Source: Rhodoferax sp. PAMC 29310
Lineage (GTDB): Bacteria; Pseudomonadota; Gammaproteobacteria; Burkholderiales; Burkholderiaceae_C
Reading direction: 5' to 3'
Length of the DNA stretch: 64,000 nt
NCBI RefSeq assembly: GCF_017948265.1
Contig: NZ_CP072852.1
Span: forward strand, 1,612,001-1,676,000
In this document: piece by piece, positions 7,779 through 17,562 of the stretch
Layout of the letters: each line of letters opens with the position of its first letter
Numbering within the stretch: the stretch's first letter is position 1
The notes under the pieces: generated by a model
Databases searched by the model: none
What the model was told of the DNA's origin: nothing
Seen by the model: only the letters and a program-made list of their open reading frames with translations
Made by a program: the position numbers and the translations under genes

Positions 7779-8909
7779 ATGCAACGCACCGACTATTCGC
7801 TTCTTTCCAGTAGCTTGGGAAGCCAAAAAACACTCTCCAGCTTTCACTATGGCACCCCTGGTGCGCGACCCAAGGTCTACATTCAGGCCAGCTTGCATGC
7901 GGAAGAATTGCCAGGCATGTTGGCCGCGCACCACCTGCGGCCCCTGCTGGACGCGGCCGATGTGGCGGGCACCATCTTAGGTGAGGTCATTTTGGTCCCC
8001 GTGGCCAACCCGATCGGATTAGCCCAGCGCGTGGACCACAAGCCCATGGGACGGTTCGATCTGGACACCTCGGAAAACTTCAATCGCCACTACCCCGATT
8101 TCGCCAAGCTGATTGACCCCGCCGTGCTCGACGCGCTGGGAACCAACTCAGCCACGAACGTGGCGCTGGTGCGAAAGGCAATCAGCGACTACCTGATCAA
8201 CTGGCAGCCCACCACCGAGCTGGAAAGTCTGCGCCGTCAACTGCTGACCCTAGCCCATGACGCCGACTTCGCACTGGATTTGCATTGCGACTGCGAAGCG
8301 GTGGTTCATTTCTACACCGAAGAGGCCTGCTGGCCGCAGATGGAAGCGTTGGCGCACTTGGTCGGCAGCCGTGCCACTTTGCTGGCCAAGAGTGCAGGAG
8401 GGGCCTCGTTTGACGAATGCCTGTCCAGCGTCTGGTGGCAACTGTCAGAGGCGCTCACACAAAAAGGCCACGCTAAACCCCTGCCCCAGAGCTGCCACAG
8501 CACGACGATTGAGCTTCGCGGTGAACTCGACCTGAGTCATGAATTTGCGCAAGCCGATGCGCAGGCGATTTACGCGTTTCTGCAACTTCAACAAGTCATT
8601 GCATGCGACACACCGCCGCAGGTCCCTGCCTCCTTGTGCGACGCCACCCCGCTGGCCGGTTCAGAAACGATCACCGCGCCAGCACCGGGCGTGGTCGTCT
8701 TTGCGGCCCAACCCGGCCAATTGATGAAAACCGGTGACCTCGTCGCCGAGGTCATTGACCCCATTGACAACATCACCCACCGCGTGTTGGCCGGTGTCGA
8801 CGGTGTGTTGTACGCGCGGGTTGGCGACCGTTACATCACATCCGGTGGCGAATTGGCCAAGATTGCTGGCGCTACCCCGTTCAGAACGGGTCTGCTCCTG
8901 GGCGCTTAG
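7779..8909 (+). CDS. aotO: AotO-like succinylglutamate desuccinylase/aspartoacylase family protein
   Basis: A 376-residue zinc-dependent deacylase or carboxypeptidase-like protein (AstE/AspA family). The zinc motif HAEELPG (His41 and Glu44 region, in QASLHAEELPGMLAAHHL) and the later DLHCDCEAVVHFY (about residues 165-177, third ligand His) are present. NRHYPDF and the C-terminal beta domain with the A-P-A-P-G-V-V-V-F motif are as in AspA-like proteins. It lacks a signal peptide. Its place between the permeases and the ATPase matches aotO of Pseudomonas, whose role in arginine/ornithine uptake is unclear. It might remove an acyl group from an imported amino acid; that is inference. Confidence 0.82.
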   Translation: MQRTDYSLLSSSLGSQKTLSSFHYGTPGARPKVYIQASLHAEELPGMLAAHHLRPLLDAADVAGTILGEVILVPVANPIGLAQRVDHKPMGRFDLDTSENFNRHYPDFAKLIDPAVLDALGTNSATNVALVRKAISDYLINWQPTTELESLRRQLLTLAHDADFALDLHCDCEAVVHFYTEEACWPQMEALAHLVGSRATLLAKSAGGASFDECLSSVWWQLSEALTQKGHAKPLPQSCHSTTIELRGELDLSHEFAQADAQAIYAFLQLQQVIACDTPPQVPASLCDATPLAGSETITAPAPGVVVFAAQPGQLMKTGDLVAEVIDPIDNITHRVLAGVDGVLYARVGDRYITSGGELAKIAGATPFRTGLLLGA

Positions 8910-8939
8910 GCCTGCACCTGCTCTTTTGAAAAAGAATTC

Positions 8940-9716
8940 ATGACATCCCAACCCCTCAAACTCCAAGTCGACAACATCCACAAACGCTTTGGCAGCAATG
9001 AGGTACTCAAAGGCGTGTCCTTGAAGGCACGCGCCGGCGATGTGATCAGCATCATCGGAAGCTCCGGCTCGGGAAAAAGTACTTTCCTGCGTTGCATCAA
9101 CTTGCTGGAAAAGCCCAATGAGGGTCGCATCAACGTGGCCGGGGAAGACATCAAGCTCGTCCCTGGCAAAAACGGCGAACTGCACGCCGCGGACCCCAAG
9201 CAACTGCAGCGCATGCGCACCAAGCTGGCCATGGTGTTCCAGCACTTCAATTTGTGGGCCCACCTGACGGTGTTGCAAAACATCATCGAAGCACCCGTGC
9301 ATGTACTGGGCATGGAGCGCGAGGCTGCCATTAAGGTGGCGCGTAAGTACCTGGAGACAGTGGGCTTGCAAGGCAAGGAAGACAGCTACCCGGCCCACTT
9401 GAGCGGAGGCCAGCAACAGCGCGTGGCCATTGCCCGGGCGCTGGCCATGGAGCCTGAAGTGATGCTGTTTGACGAGCCCACCAGTGCGTTGGACCCGGAG
9501 TTGGTCTCGGAAGTGCTCAAGGTCATGCAAACGCTGGCCCAAGAAGGGCGCACCATGGTGGTGGTGACCCATGAGATGGGCTTTGCCCGTGAGGTGGCCA
9601 ACCACCTGATCTTCTTGCACAAAGGCTTGGTTGAGGAAGAGGGCAACCCGGCCGAGGTTTTGTCAAACCCCAAGAGCGAGCGCTTGGCGCAGTTTTTGTC
9701 GGGGAGTTTGAAGTAA
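8940..9716 (+). CDS. aotP: basic amino acid ABC transporter ATP-binding protein
   Basis: A 258-residue ATPase of the HisP/GlnQ family. Walker A is GSSGSGKST (about residues 41-49), the Q-loop is [13 protein letters not shown], the signature is LSGGQQQR (near 157), Walker B is VMLFDEP, and the switch His is in VVVTHEMGF. The W in NLWAHLTV and the long loop after Walker A are typical of HisP-like histidine/arginine transporters. The gene sits 30 bases after aotO. Its last 54 bases overlap the 3' end of the convergent chemotaxis receptor gene. Confidence 0.92.
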   Translation: MTSQPLKLQVDNIHKRFGSNEVLKGVSLKARAGDVISIIGSSGSGKSTFLRCINLLEKPNEGRINVAGEDIKLVPGKNGELHAADPKQLQRMRTKLAMVFQHFNLWAHLTVLQNIIEAPVHVLGMEREAAIKVARKYLETVGLQGKEDSYPAHLSGGQQQRVAIARALAMEPEVMLFDEPTSALDPELVSEVLKVMQTLAQEGRTMVVVTHEMGFAREVANHLIFLHKGLVEEEGNPAEVLSNPKSERLAQFLSGSLK

Positions 9717-11315
9717 GCTGGGATAGTCCCTGACTGGCAGCAGAAACCGGGTTGCCGAATCCCTGAGGTCTCTGGCTTGGGCCTGAAGACTTTGAGCCGC
9801 TGACGCCGACTCCTCCACCGCAGCCGCGTTTTGTTGGGTCATCTGATCAAGCTGATTGACCGCAGCACTGATGCTGGCCATGCCCACACTCTGTTCGCCC
9901 GTATTGCCCCGGATTTCCCCGATGCTGGAGGCCACCTGCCGGACCGAGCCCACCATACTGCTCATGCTGTCACGGGCGTGGTTGACCTTGCGGGTTCCTT
10001 GCTCCACTTTGCTCACGGACGCTGCGATCAGGGCCTTGATGTCATGGGCCGCTGAGGCAGAGCGATTCGCCAAGGTGCGCACCTCCGCTGCCACCGCGGC
10101 AAATCCACGACCAGCTACACCGGCTCTGGCGGCCTCCACGGCGGCATTGAGCGCCAAAATATTGGTTTGAAACGCCAGACCATCAATGACACTGGTGATG
10201 TCTTCGATCTGGCGTGAGGAGGCGCTAATTTCCTGCATGGTCTGCATCACCTCGGTCATGGCTGCGTTGCCGGCCTGAGCCTGAACGCTGGCAGATTGAA
10301 CCAGCATCTCGCCCTGGCCCGCCAGTTCAAGCGACTGGTTCATGGCGGTGGAAATTTCCTCCACGGCCGCCGCCGTTTGCTGCAAAAACGACGCAGCCAT
10401 TTCGGTCCGTCTTGACAGGTCCAGGTTGCCCGCGGCAATTTGTGTGGACCCTTCGGCCACGTTTTGGCTGGCCTCCTGCACCTGAGAAACCAGCTCACCC
10501 AGGGAATGCTGCATCCGCGCCAGCGCCGACAACAACTGCCCACCCTCATCCCGTTCATGACCTTCAATCTGCATCGTCAAATCTAGCGCGGCCACCCGAT
10601 TGGCAGTGTCCACCGCCTGCTGTATCGGCCTTGTGATGCCACGCACAAGCCAAAACGACAACATCCCCCCCAGAAGAACCGCACCCAGCCCGAACAAAAT
10701 CAGGCCAAGACGTGCGTTCTGACTCAAGGTATGGACCTGCTCGGACGCCCTTGAAATATCCAACCGTCGGGCCTCGCCCAACTGATTCACCTCACTCAAC
10801 AACGCGCTGGCCGTCGGTGAAAACCGGGTGCGATAGACCATTTCGATATTCGAAGTTAAGCCGCCATCGCGTGCTTGCATTAGTGCCTTTCTGGCCTGGA
10901 CAAAGGTGGTATTCGCCAGAACCAAAGCATTGAAATCAGCAAGGTCGTTGGACGCGGTCATGGAGGTGCCCAGTGTTTCTAACAAGGTCGCCACACTCGC
11001 GCTGGTTTTCTCGATTTCTGGCGTGATGGCCTCTTCGACCTGCGGCTCTGAACTCAAGGCCAACGCTCTGGCCCGGGCCACATTGACCTCCAAATACCGC
11101 CTCAGATCGGACGTTAATCGCTCGGCGACCATGGCACCATCCACCATTTTCTCGGTCTCAACCGACACCCGCAGCAAAGACCAGACGCCCAATGCTGAAC
11201 CGACAAGCGCGACCAGCAATACGATCGACACAACTGCAAGAATGAGGCGAGAGAATGCACCAAACCTGGCTGGCGCACGAACGGATTTGGCAAACGACAT
11301 AGGTGAAAAACTCAT
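9663..11315 (-). CDS. methyl-accepting chemotaxis protein
   Basis: A 550-residue transmembrane chemoreceptor. TM1 is at about 23-46, a four-helix-bundle-like periplasmic domain at 47-202, TM2 at 203-225 and HAMP at about 226-280. The cytoplasmic signalling rod follows, with the hairpin tip [18 protein letters not shown] and [19 protein letters not shown]. The tip residues that contact CheA and CheW are intact. There is no C-terminal CheR/CheB pentapeptide. Ligand is unknown; being next to an amino acid uptake operon may hint at amino acid sensing, but the genes are convergent. An alternative start is at 11300. Confidence 0.9.
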   Translation of the reverse strand: MSFSPMSFAKSVRAPARFGAFSRLILAVVSIVLLVALVGSALGVWSLLRVSVETEKMVDGAMVAERLTSDLRRYLEVNVARARALALSSEPQVEEAITPEIEKTSASVATLLETLGTSMTASNDLADFNALVLANTTFVQARKALMQARDGGLTSNIEMVYRTRFSPTASALLSEVNQLGEARRLDISRASEQVHTLSQNARLGLILFGLGAVLLGGMLSFWLVRGITRPIQQAVDTANRVAALDLTMQIEGHERDEGGQLLSALARMQHSLGELVSQVQEASQNVAEGSTQIAAGNLDLSRRTEMAASFLQQTAAAVEEISTAMNQSLELAGQGEMLVQSASVQAQAGNAAMTEVMQTMQEISASSRQIEDITSVIDGLAFQTNILALNAAVEAARAGVAGRGFAAVAAEVRTLANRSASAAHDIKALIAASVSKVEQGTRKVNHARDSMSSMVGSVRQVASSIGEIRGNTGEQSVGMASISAAVNQLDQMTQQNAAAVEESASAAQSLQAQARDLRDSATRFLLPVRDYPSLLQTPRQKLRQALALGV

Positions 11316-11560
11316 TCAAACGATGTGAAGTTCCCTCGGCCAGGACAGCCCGAGAGTTGCCCAATGTTGACCTCACTTTGTGACGACACTATGACCAGCG
11401 AGTGACAGCGGGACATTCGATGCTATGGGCCCAAGGTGCGCTCTGATAACCTCCTCCCATGCACTTTAATACGCCCGACCTCAGCCACCAAGATGCGCGT
11501 CAGCAAAGCATTGAGGAGGGCCCTGGATTTCCGCGACACCGCGCAGCGGAGCTTATTACC

Positions 11561-12643
11561 ATGCCAACTGGACTGTCGCGCAGGAATTTACTGGTGACCG
11601 GTTTGGCTGCGACCTGGGCCAAAGCCCACGCGATCACCCCCCCCATGCAGGTTCGATCACGTCCACTGCTCTTTCCGCGAGATTTTGGGAGCCACCCCGA
11701 CTTTTCAATCGAGTGGTGGTACCTGACCGGTCGACTTCAATCGGACGCATTGGCTCAGGTCCTGGGCTTTCAGATCACGTTCTTTCGGTCGCGTGTGGCG
11801 TCCACCCAGTCGATGAAGTCCGCCTTTGCAGCCAAGCAACTGCTGTTTGCCCATGCTACCGTGACCGACGTGGCCAAAAAGAAGCTCTGGCACGACCAGC
11901 GTGTCGCACGGGGAGGCTTTGGCCTGGCGCAAGCCAGTGAAACTGACACAGCAGTTCACATTCACGATTGGTCCCTGGCACGATTGGCCGAACAGTACAA
12001 AACCACGGCGCGAGGCGATGATTTTCAGTTTGAATTGACCCTGCGTGAAACCCAACCCCTACTGCTTCAGGGGCAAGCAGGCTTGTCGCGCAAGGGACCA
12101 GACGCGGCGCAAACCAGTCACTACTACAGCCTGCCGCATCTTCGAGCGCAGGGCAGCGTTATGTTGCAGGGTCAACGCCATGACGTGCAAGGCACTGCGT
12201 GGCTAGACCACGAATGGAGCGACTCGCTCCTGCATCCTCAAGCGGTTGGCTGGGACTGGATTGGTATGAACTTGCTGGATGGCAGTGCATTGACTGCCTT
12301 TCGACTGCGCGCCTCAAACAGCGACAGCTTATGGGATGGTGGCTCCTGGCGAAGCCAAGGGGGCAGCGTGCAGGATTTCTCCCAGGGGTCCGTCAGTTTC
12401 GAGCCGCTTCGCCACTGGCTCAGCCCCCTCACCAAAACTCGGTACCCGGTCGAGTGGCGGGTACAAACGCCCGCTGGGCGATTCACAGTCAAGGCAATCA
12501 TTTACAACCAGGAGCTGGATAGCCGCCAATCCACCGGCGCCATTTACTGGGAGGGCCTAAGCGAGTTAATGGATGAGCAGGGAAATACCGTGGGACACGG
12601 CTACCTGGAGATGACGGGATACGCCAGCCCCTTGCGCCTCTGA
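11561..12643 (+). CDS. secreted AttH/CrtC-like (lipocalin-like) protein
   Basis: About 360 residues with a twin-arginine signal peptide (SRRNLLVTGLAA, residues 6-17), so likely exported folded. The body matches the AttH / carotenoid 1,2-hydratase (CrtC) family: FSIEWWYLTGRL near the N-terminus, FFR and AHATVTD strands, GTAWLDHEWS (about residues 207-216) and GWDWIGMNLLDGSALTAFRLR. In other bacteria AttH proteins lie beside an FtsX permease and ATPase, so this may be a partner of the permease at 2915-5470; carotenoid hydration is unlikely without crt genes. The ATG at 11561 has GGAG nine bases upstream; a start at 11459 would bury the signal peptide. Confidence 0.8.
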   Translation: MPTGLSRRNLLVTGLAATWAKAHAITPPMQVRSRPLLFPRDFGSHPDFSIEWWYLTGRLQSDALAQVLGFQITFFRSRVASTQSMKSAFAAKQLLFAHATVTDVAKKKLWHDQRVARGGFGLAQASETDTAVHIHDWSLARLAEQYKTTARGDDFQFELTLRETQPLLLQGQAGLSRKGPDAAQTSHYYSLPHLRAQGSVMLQGQRHDVQGTAWLDHEWSDSLLHPQAVGWDWIGMNLLDGSALTAFRLRASNSDSLWDGGSWRSQGGSVQDFSQGSVSFEPLRHWLSPLTKTRYPVEWRVQTPAGRFTVKAIIYNQELDSRQSTGAIYWEGLSELMDEQGNTVGHGYLEMTGYASPLRL

Positions 12644-12657
12644 GGCTGGTGCAGCAC

Positions 12658-14217
12658 TCAGTGCGCCCCGGCAGCGGCATCTGCCGCAGCTGCGCCGGTC
12701 TGCTTCGGGCGGGACAACCAGACGAACGGAATCAACGCCATAAAAATCAGCGCCGACGCGAAGAACACGTCGTTTGCGGCGAGCATATAAGACTGTTGAT
12801 CGACCAGTCGATTCACTTGGGCCAAGGCCTGATCCGGGGTCAAGCCCAGACGAGTCAGTCCGTCCAGGGTCTGCGTGGCTGCGATATTGCTGGTCGAGAT
12901 TGATTCGGCCAGTTGCGCATGGTGAATCGCCGCACGGTCTTGCCACACCGTCGTCGAAATGGACGTGCCAAACGATCCGGCCACAATGCGCACAAAACTG
13001 GACAAGCCGGAAGCCGCCGGAATCTTGTCAGGCGATATACCGGACAAAACAATCACCGACAGCGGAATAAAGAAGAACGCCATGGCAATGCCCTGCACCA
13101 GGGTCGGGGTCATGATGGTTCCAAAATCTGCCTGGGTGTTGAAGTGCGAGCGCATGAACAGCACGATCGCAAAAACCACAAAGGCGAAACTGGCCAGAAA
13201 GCGTGGGTCGACCCGGCTGACATTTCGCCCCACCAGGGGCGACAACAGAATGGCGAACACACCCACCGGCGCCAGCAACATGCCCGCGTCAATGGACGGA
13301 TAACCCATGAACTGTTGCAACCAAAGCGGCAACAACACCACGTTGCCAAAGAAAAGGCCATAGCCCACAGAAATGGCCACCGTACCCGACCAGAAGTTGC
13401 GCCGCTTGAACAGGCGCAGGTCCACAACCGGGTGTTCCTCGGTCAGCTCCCAAATCAAAAAGAAGAGAAAACCAACCAGCGCGACCACCCCCAGGCCAAT
13501 GACCTCAGAGGAGTGAAACCAGTCCAGCTCTTTGCCTTTGTCCAGCATGATTTGCAGCGCACCCACCCAGAGCACCAGCAGACCCAAACCTACGCCATCA
13601 ATGGGGAGTTTGCGCGTGACACTTTCCCGCTTGTGGTAGATCGACCAGACCATGAACGCTGAGAGAAGCCCGATCGGAATATTGATGTAAAAAATCCAGG
13701 ACCAATAAATATGGTCCGTAATCCAGCCACCCAGCAGAGGCCCCAGTACGGGTGCAACCAGTGTGGTCATGGCCCACAGCGCCATTGCCAATCCAGCCAG
13801 TGCCGGCGGGTAGCTTGAAAGAAGCAGCCCCTGAGACAGCGGAATCATTGGGCCCGCCACGAAGCCTTGCAGGGCCCGAAAAACAATCAACGTCGGCATG
13901 TTGGGTGCCAGTCCGCACAGCCACGAGGTCAATACAAACAACATCACACTGGTGACGAATAAACGCACCTGACCAAAGCGTTGTGACAGCCAACCGGTCA
14001 ACGGCAACGCAATGGCGTTCGCGACGCCAAAACTGGTGATGACCCACGTTCCTTGATTGGCACTCACACCAAGGTCACCGGCAATGGCCGGCAGGGACAC
14101 GTTGGCAATGGAAGAGTCGAGCACGTTCATGAACGTGGCCAGCGACAGGGCAATCGTGCCCCACAGACGGGCGGCGCCGTCCAGCGGCGGCGGGTTGAAG
14201 GAGGCGGGTGTGGCCAT
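12658..14217 (-). CDS. emrB: EmrB-type multidrug efflux MFS transporter (DHA2)
   Basis: A 519-residue, 14-TM major facilitator of the DHA2 family that exports hydrophobic drugs by proton antiport. Motif FMNVLDSSIANVSLPAIAGDL lies in TM1 and GWLSQRFGQVRLF follows TM2. GFVAGPMIPLSQ matches the antiporter motif C region. It begins 11 bases after the EmrA-like gene and is the last gene of a marR-outer-membrane-emrA-emrB unit. Confidence 0.9.
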   Translation of the reverse strand: MATPASFNPPPLDGAARLWGTIALSLATFMNVLDSSIANVSLPAIAGDLGVSANQGTWVITSFGVANAIALPLTGWLSQRFGQVRLFVTSVMLFVLTSWLCGLAPNMPTLIVFRALQGFVAGPMIPLSQGLLLSSYPPALAGLAMALWAMTTLVAPVLGPLLGGWITDHIYWSWIFYINIPIGLLSAFMVWSIYHKRESVTRKLPIDGVGLGLLVLWVGALQIMLDKGKELDWFHSSEVIGLGVVALVGFLFFLIWELTEEHPVVDLRLFKRRNFWSGTVAISVGYGLFFGNVVLLPLWLQQFMGYPSIDAGMLLAPVGVFAILLSPLVGRNVSRVDPRFLASFAFVVFAIVLFMRSHFNTQADFGTIMTPTLVQGIAMAFFFIPLSVIVLSGISPDKIPAASGLSSFVRIVAGSFGTSISTTVWQDRAAIHHAQLAESISTSNIAATQTLDGLTRLGLTPDQALAQVNRLVDQQSYMLAANDVFFASALIFMALIPFVWLSRPKQTGAAAADAAAGAH

Positions 14218-14228
14218 TGAGCCCTCGC

Positions 14229-15437
14229 TCAGTGCGAGCCGAGATTGGCTGCCACGATGCGGCGCACCTCAGCCGCTGCACCACTGTCCAGCGAGGCATA
14301 CACCGAGGTTTGCACCAGCGCGGATTCACGTGGGGCATCGGCCAGCATCTTGCCGTCCTGCTGACTCACGTCCACCTCGGCCTCCATGGACAAACCGACA
14401 CGCAACGGGTTTTTGACCAGTTGCTCAGCATTCAGGGTCACACGCACGGGCACCCGCTGGACCACCTTGATCCAGTTGCCTGTGGCGTTTTGCGCCGGTA
14501 ACAATGCAAACGCAGCCCCAGTACCCATGCCCATGCCGGCCACCACGCCGTCGTAGGAGACTTTGGTGCCATAAATATCGGCCGTCAGCTTGACGGGCTG
14601 TCCGATGCGGATATGGCGCAGCTGGACTTCTTTGAAATTGGCATCCACCCACACCTGATTCAGAGGCACGATAGACATCATGGGTGTTCCCGCCGCCACA
14701 CGTTGACCGAGCTGCACGGTACGACGTGCCACATAGCCATCCACCGGCGCTGGCAAATTTGCCCGCTGGGTGGCGAGCCATGCCTCCCTGACTTTGGCTG
14801 CCGCCGAAAGCACACTGGGGTGCTTTTCCACGCTGACACCTTCGGTCATGGTCTGGTTGCTGCGCAATTGTTCTTTGGCAGCAGTAACGCCCGCCTGAGC
14901 GGCGGCCAAAGCGCTGATTCCATTGCTGAGCTGGGTCTGGGCGTGATTGAGTTCCTCTTTGGACACGGCGCCGTTTCCGGCCAATCCCTGGCGCCGATTC
15001 AGATCGTCTGTGGCACGGGCGATCTCGGTCTGCGCCCGAACCACGTCAGACTCGCGCAACTTGATTTGAGCGTCGAAACTACCGTTGTTGGCGTACAGGG
15101 TGCGGACCTGGCGAACGGCTTGGCCCAAGTTCGCCTCCGCTTGATCCAGTGCGAGCTTGGCGTCTGCTGGATCAAGCTTGACCAAAGACTGACCTGCTTT
15201 AACGAAGTCCGTGTCATCCGCTAGGATGGCCACCACCGTACCCCCGATTTGCGGCGTGATCTGGATCAAATTGCCCTGCACATAGGCGTTGTCAGTGGAT
15301 TCAAAGTGACTGGCGACCCGCCACTCATAGAGGCCCCACGCAGTGGCGGACAAGGCAACTACGGTGGCCAGTGTGGCAAGCGCTTTTTTGCGAGTTCGGC
15401 TGGTCGCAGGGCGTATGGAGGGCGTGGGAGCGTTCAT
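14229..15437 (-). CDS. emrA: EmrA-type membrane fusion protein
   Basis: About 402 residues, one N-terminal membrane anchor (ALATLATVVALSATAWGLY), then a HlyD-like biotinyl-lipoyl barrel (TDNAYVQGNLIQITPQIGGTVV), a long coiled coil (about residues 100-210) and the second lipoyl half (APVDGYVARRTVQLGQRVAAG). It links EmrB to an outer-membrane channel across the periplasm. The ATG at 15437 has GAAGAG just upstream; the in-frame TTG at 15458 is less likely. Confidence 0.9.
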   Translation of the reverse strand: MNAPTPSIRPATSRTRKKALATLATVVALSATAWGLYEWRVASHFESTDNAYVQGNLIQITPQIGGTVVAILADDTDFVKAGQSLVKLDPADAKLALDQAEANLGQAVRQVRTLYANNGSFDAQIKLRESDVVRAQTEIARATDDLNRRQGLAGNGAVSKEELNHAQTQLSNGISALAAAQAGVTAAKEQLRSNQTMTEGVSVEKHPSVLSAAAKVREAWLATQRANLPAPVDGYVARRTVQLGQRVAAGTPMMSIVPLNQVWVDANFKEVQLRHIRIGQPVKLTADIYGTKVSYDGVVAGMGMGTGAAFALLPAQNATGNWIKVVQRVPVRVTLNAEQLVKNPLRVGLSMEAEVDVSQQDGKMLADAPRESALVQTSVYASLDSGAAAEVRRIVAANLGSH

Positions 15438-15467
15438 GGTCTCTTCAGTCAAAATCAATTGGGAAAA

Positions 15468-16931
15468 TTAGTTCTTTTGAGCAAGGGCTGCGGGAAGTTC
15501 GGCACGGTAGCCGCCGCCCAATGCACGCATCAAGCTCACCTGAGTGTCAATCACCCGGGCGCTCAGATCCACACCCTGTCGGCGCTGGTTAAGCACCGCA
15601 GCCTCGGTCGCAAGCACGCTGAGGTAGTTGCTCAGTCCGGCCTCATAGCGCTGCATGGCAATGCTGTAGGCTTCTTCGCTCAAGGCCAGCGCAGCCTGCT
15701 GCTCAGTCTGCTGGCGCGAGATGGCCTGAAGCGACGCCAACAAGCCAGCAACCTCGCGCACCGCATCAATCACGGCGGCGTTGTAGCTGCCAATCGCGCC
15801 ATCCAGATCAGCTTGGCGGCCTTTCAAATTGGCGCGAAGCCTGCCACCGTCAAACAAGGGCAAACGAAGTGCCGGGCCAACACCCCATTGTTCGCTACCG
15901 GCATTGACCAATCGATCCAGGCCAATGCTGGACAAACCGGCAAAAGCGACCAAATTGATGTTGGGGTAGAACTGAGCCTGCGCATTGCCTACATCCTGAC
16001 TGGCCGCCTCAACACGCCAGCGCGCGGCTGAAATGTCAGCCCGGCGTCCCAGCAGGTCCGAAGGAATCGTCGAGGCTGGCGCGACGCTGTGGGTGGTCAA
16101 TATCGACGCATCGGCAAGCACCATCGCCTGGCTGGGCTCGCCCACCAACGCCGCAAGTGCCAATCGAGCCAAAGCCAACTGCTCGCCCAAGGTCTCGATC
16201 TGCAAACGTGCTTCCGGCAAACCGCCCTCGCTTTGGCGCAGTTCGAGTCGGGTGTCCAGCCCCGCGGCGACACGGTCGCGAACCAGTGCCAGCGAATGCT
16301 CGCGTTGCGCCAAGGTCCGGCGCGCCACGCCCAGTTGATCATTCAGCCGGGCAATCTGAAAGTAAGCATGTGCCACTTGACTGGCCAGCAACACACGGGC
16401 GGCCTCGGATTCGGCCTGGGCGACTCGTACTTGTCCCAGCGCGCTGGCCAACATCGCCCGGTTTTTTCCGAAAAAGTCGATTTCCCAACTTGCACTCAAC
16501 TGGGCCGTTCCCGTATCCCGAATCGAGCCAGCCAGAGGCGCTGGCACTGCGCCGTTGGCGGTGTATTGCTGGTGCGTCAAGTCAAGCGCGGCATTGAGTT
16601 GTGGCTGGACTGCAGCGCCCGCGCCCAATGCGGCAGACTCGGCGCGAGCCACTCTCGCGGCCGCGACCTGCAAGCTGGGGTTGGCGGCCAGCGCTTTGTC
16701 CACCAGTGCGTTCAACTGGGCGTCGCCAAAGTTGCTCCACCAAGTCGAACCCACCATGGCGTCATGGGAACTGGCCCTTGGCAAGCCTACCGTACTGGCA
16801 CTGCGCATTTCTTTCAGAACGGCGACTTCGCCCATTTGGGCGCAAGCCGTCAGGCCAATGACCCCAGCAATCACTAAAACACCGGGTAGCTGCCGCAAAG
16901 GCGACTGGGTGCTCATTGGGTCAAACTTCAT
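15468..16931 (-). CDS. NodT-family outer membrane efflux lipoprotein
   Basis: A 487-residue TolC-like channel. The signal peptide ends in a lipobox (GLTAC, Cys about residue 30), so it is a lipid-anchored outer-membrane channel of the OprM/NodT class. Two OEP repeats are visible: LNALVDKALAANPSLQVAAARV near the start, and a second block from FAGLSSIGLDRLVNAG to the RYEAGLSNYLSVL segment. GGAG precedes the ATG. The first 11 bases overlap the end of the marR gene, so it is coupled to it. Confidence 0.9.
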   Translation of the reverse strand: MKFDPMSTQSPLRQLPGVLVIAGVIGLTACAQMGEVAVLKEMRSASTVGLPRASSHDAMVGSTWWSNFGDAQLNALVDKALAANPSLQVAAARVARAESAALGAGAAVQPQLNAALDLTHQQYTANGAVPAPLAGSIRDTGTAQLSASWEIDFFGKNRAMLASALGQVRVAQAESEAARVLLASQVAHAYFQIARLNDQLGVARRTLAQREHSLALVRDRVAAGLDTRLELRQSEGGLPEARLQIETLGEQLALARLALAALVGEPSQAMVLADASILTTHSVAPASTIPSDLLGRRADISAARWRVEAASQDVGNAQAQFYPNINLVAFAGLSSIGLDRLVNAGSEQWGVGPALRLPLFDGGRLRANLKGRQADLDGAIGSYNAAVIDAVREVAGLLASLQAISRQQTEQQAALALSEEAYSIAMQRYEAGLSNYLSVLATEAAVLNQRRQGVDLSARVIDTQVSLMRALGGGYRAELPAALAQKN

Positions 16932-17472
16932 TGGTTTCTCCGGAACACGAGGGGCTATCGCCGCAGGTTTGTGCGTTGCTCAAAATTCGACGTAAAAAGC
17001 CTTTTAGGGTTTCAAACTCCTCCACGGAGAAGCCTGCCAAATGCGCGTTTTGAACACGGCTCAGCACGCCAGGAATCCCCTGTGCCGTGACTTGCCCCTC
17101 TTCAGTCAACTCAATGTTGACGACACGCCGGTCTTCCACCGAGCGAATCCGGCGGCACAAGCCCTTGGCTTCGAGCCGGTCCAGCATGCGGGTCATCGCC
17201 CCGGCGTCCAGTTGACACTCACGAGCCAACTCAGCCACCGTCGATGCTTTTCCCAAATACAACTTGAACAGCGGCAGCCATTGCGCGTTGGTGAGGTCAC
17301 AACTGGCCAGTTCTTTGTCGATCTCCTGCGCAACCACCGACAACACGCGCCGCATCAAATAGCCCACGCTTTCTTCAGTGGCATAGCCCTCTGCTCGATA
17401 AAACTCGTGCCGGACAGGTGCCGTGGCCACGGGCATCTGCGCGGGATCAGGGGGTGAATTGGATGACGTCAT
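16921..17472 (-). CDS. MarR-family transcriptional regulator of the efflux operon
   Basis: A 183-residue winged-helix repressor. The core is TNAQWLPLFKLYLGKAST, then AELARECQLDAGAMTRMLDRLEAKGLCRRIRSVEDRRV, a full MarR helix-turn-helix and wing. The gene leads the operon for the outer-membrane channel, EmrA and EmrB. A 20-bp palindrome lies 14 bases upstream of its ATG, so autoregulation is likely, with release by a drug-like ligand. The C-terminus has two extra Cys (CGDSPSC), which could make it redox-sensitive; that is speculative. Confidence 0.88.
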   Translation of the reverse strand: MTSSNSPPDPAQMPVATAPVRHEFYRAEGYATEESVGYLMRRVLSVVAQEIDKELASCDLTNAQWLPLFKLYLGKASTVAELARECQLDAGAMTRMLDRLEAKGLCRRIRSVEDRRVVNIELTEEGQVTAQGIPGVLSRVQNAHLAGFSVEEFETLKGFLRRILSNAQTCGDSPSCSGETNEV

Positions 17473-17485
17473 AGGGCACGCATTA

Positions 17486-17505
17486 TTAATTGCCTAGGCA
17501 GTTAA
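17486..17505. promoter_or_regulatory. palindromic operator, probable MarR site
   Basis: TTAATTGCCTAGGCAGTTAA is an inverted repeat with a single mismatched pair. It lies between the marR start and the divergent ABC exporter, so one site could control both. Length and A/T-flanked symmetry fit a MarR operator. Confidence 0.65.
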
Positions 17506-17562
17506 TGTCAAGGCTTTGTTTGGATAGGCAGCTACTTTTGGTTTTTGACTACACTTGCGCTC

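Noticed and set aside
11561..12643. Carotenoid 1,2-hydratase (CrtC) as the literal function
   Set aside because: No carotenoid genes in the window and a twin-arginine signal; AttH-like is more likely.
17521..17562. Leaderless promoter for the ABC exporter (TACACT near 17551)
   Set aside because: No -35 at a suitable distance was found, so it was not annotated.
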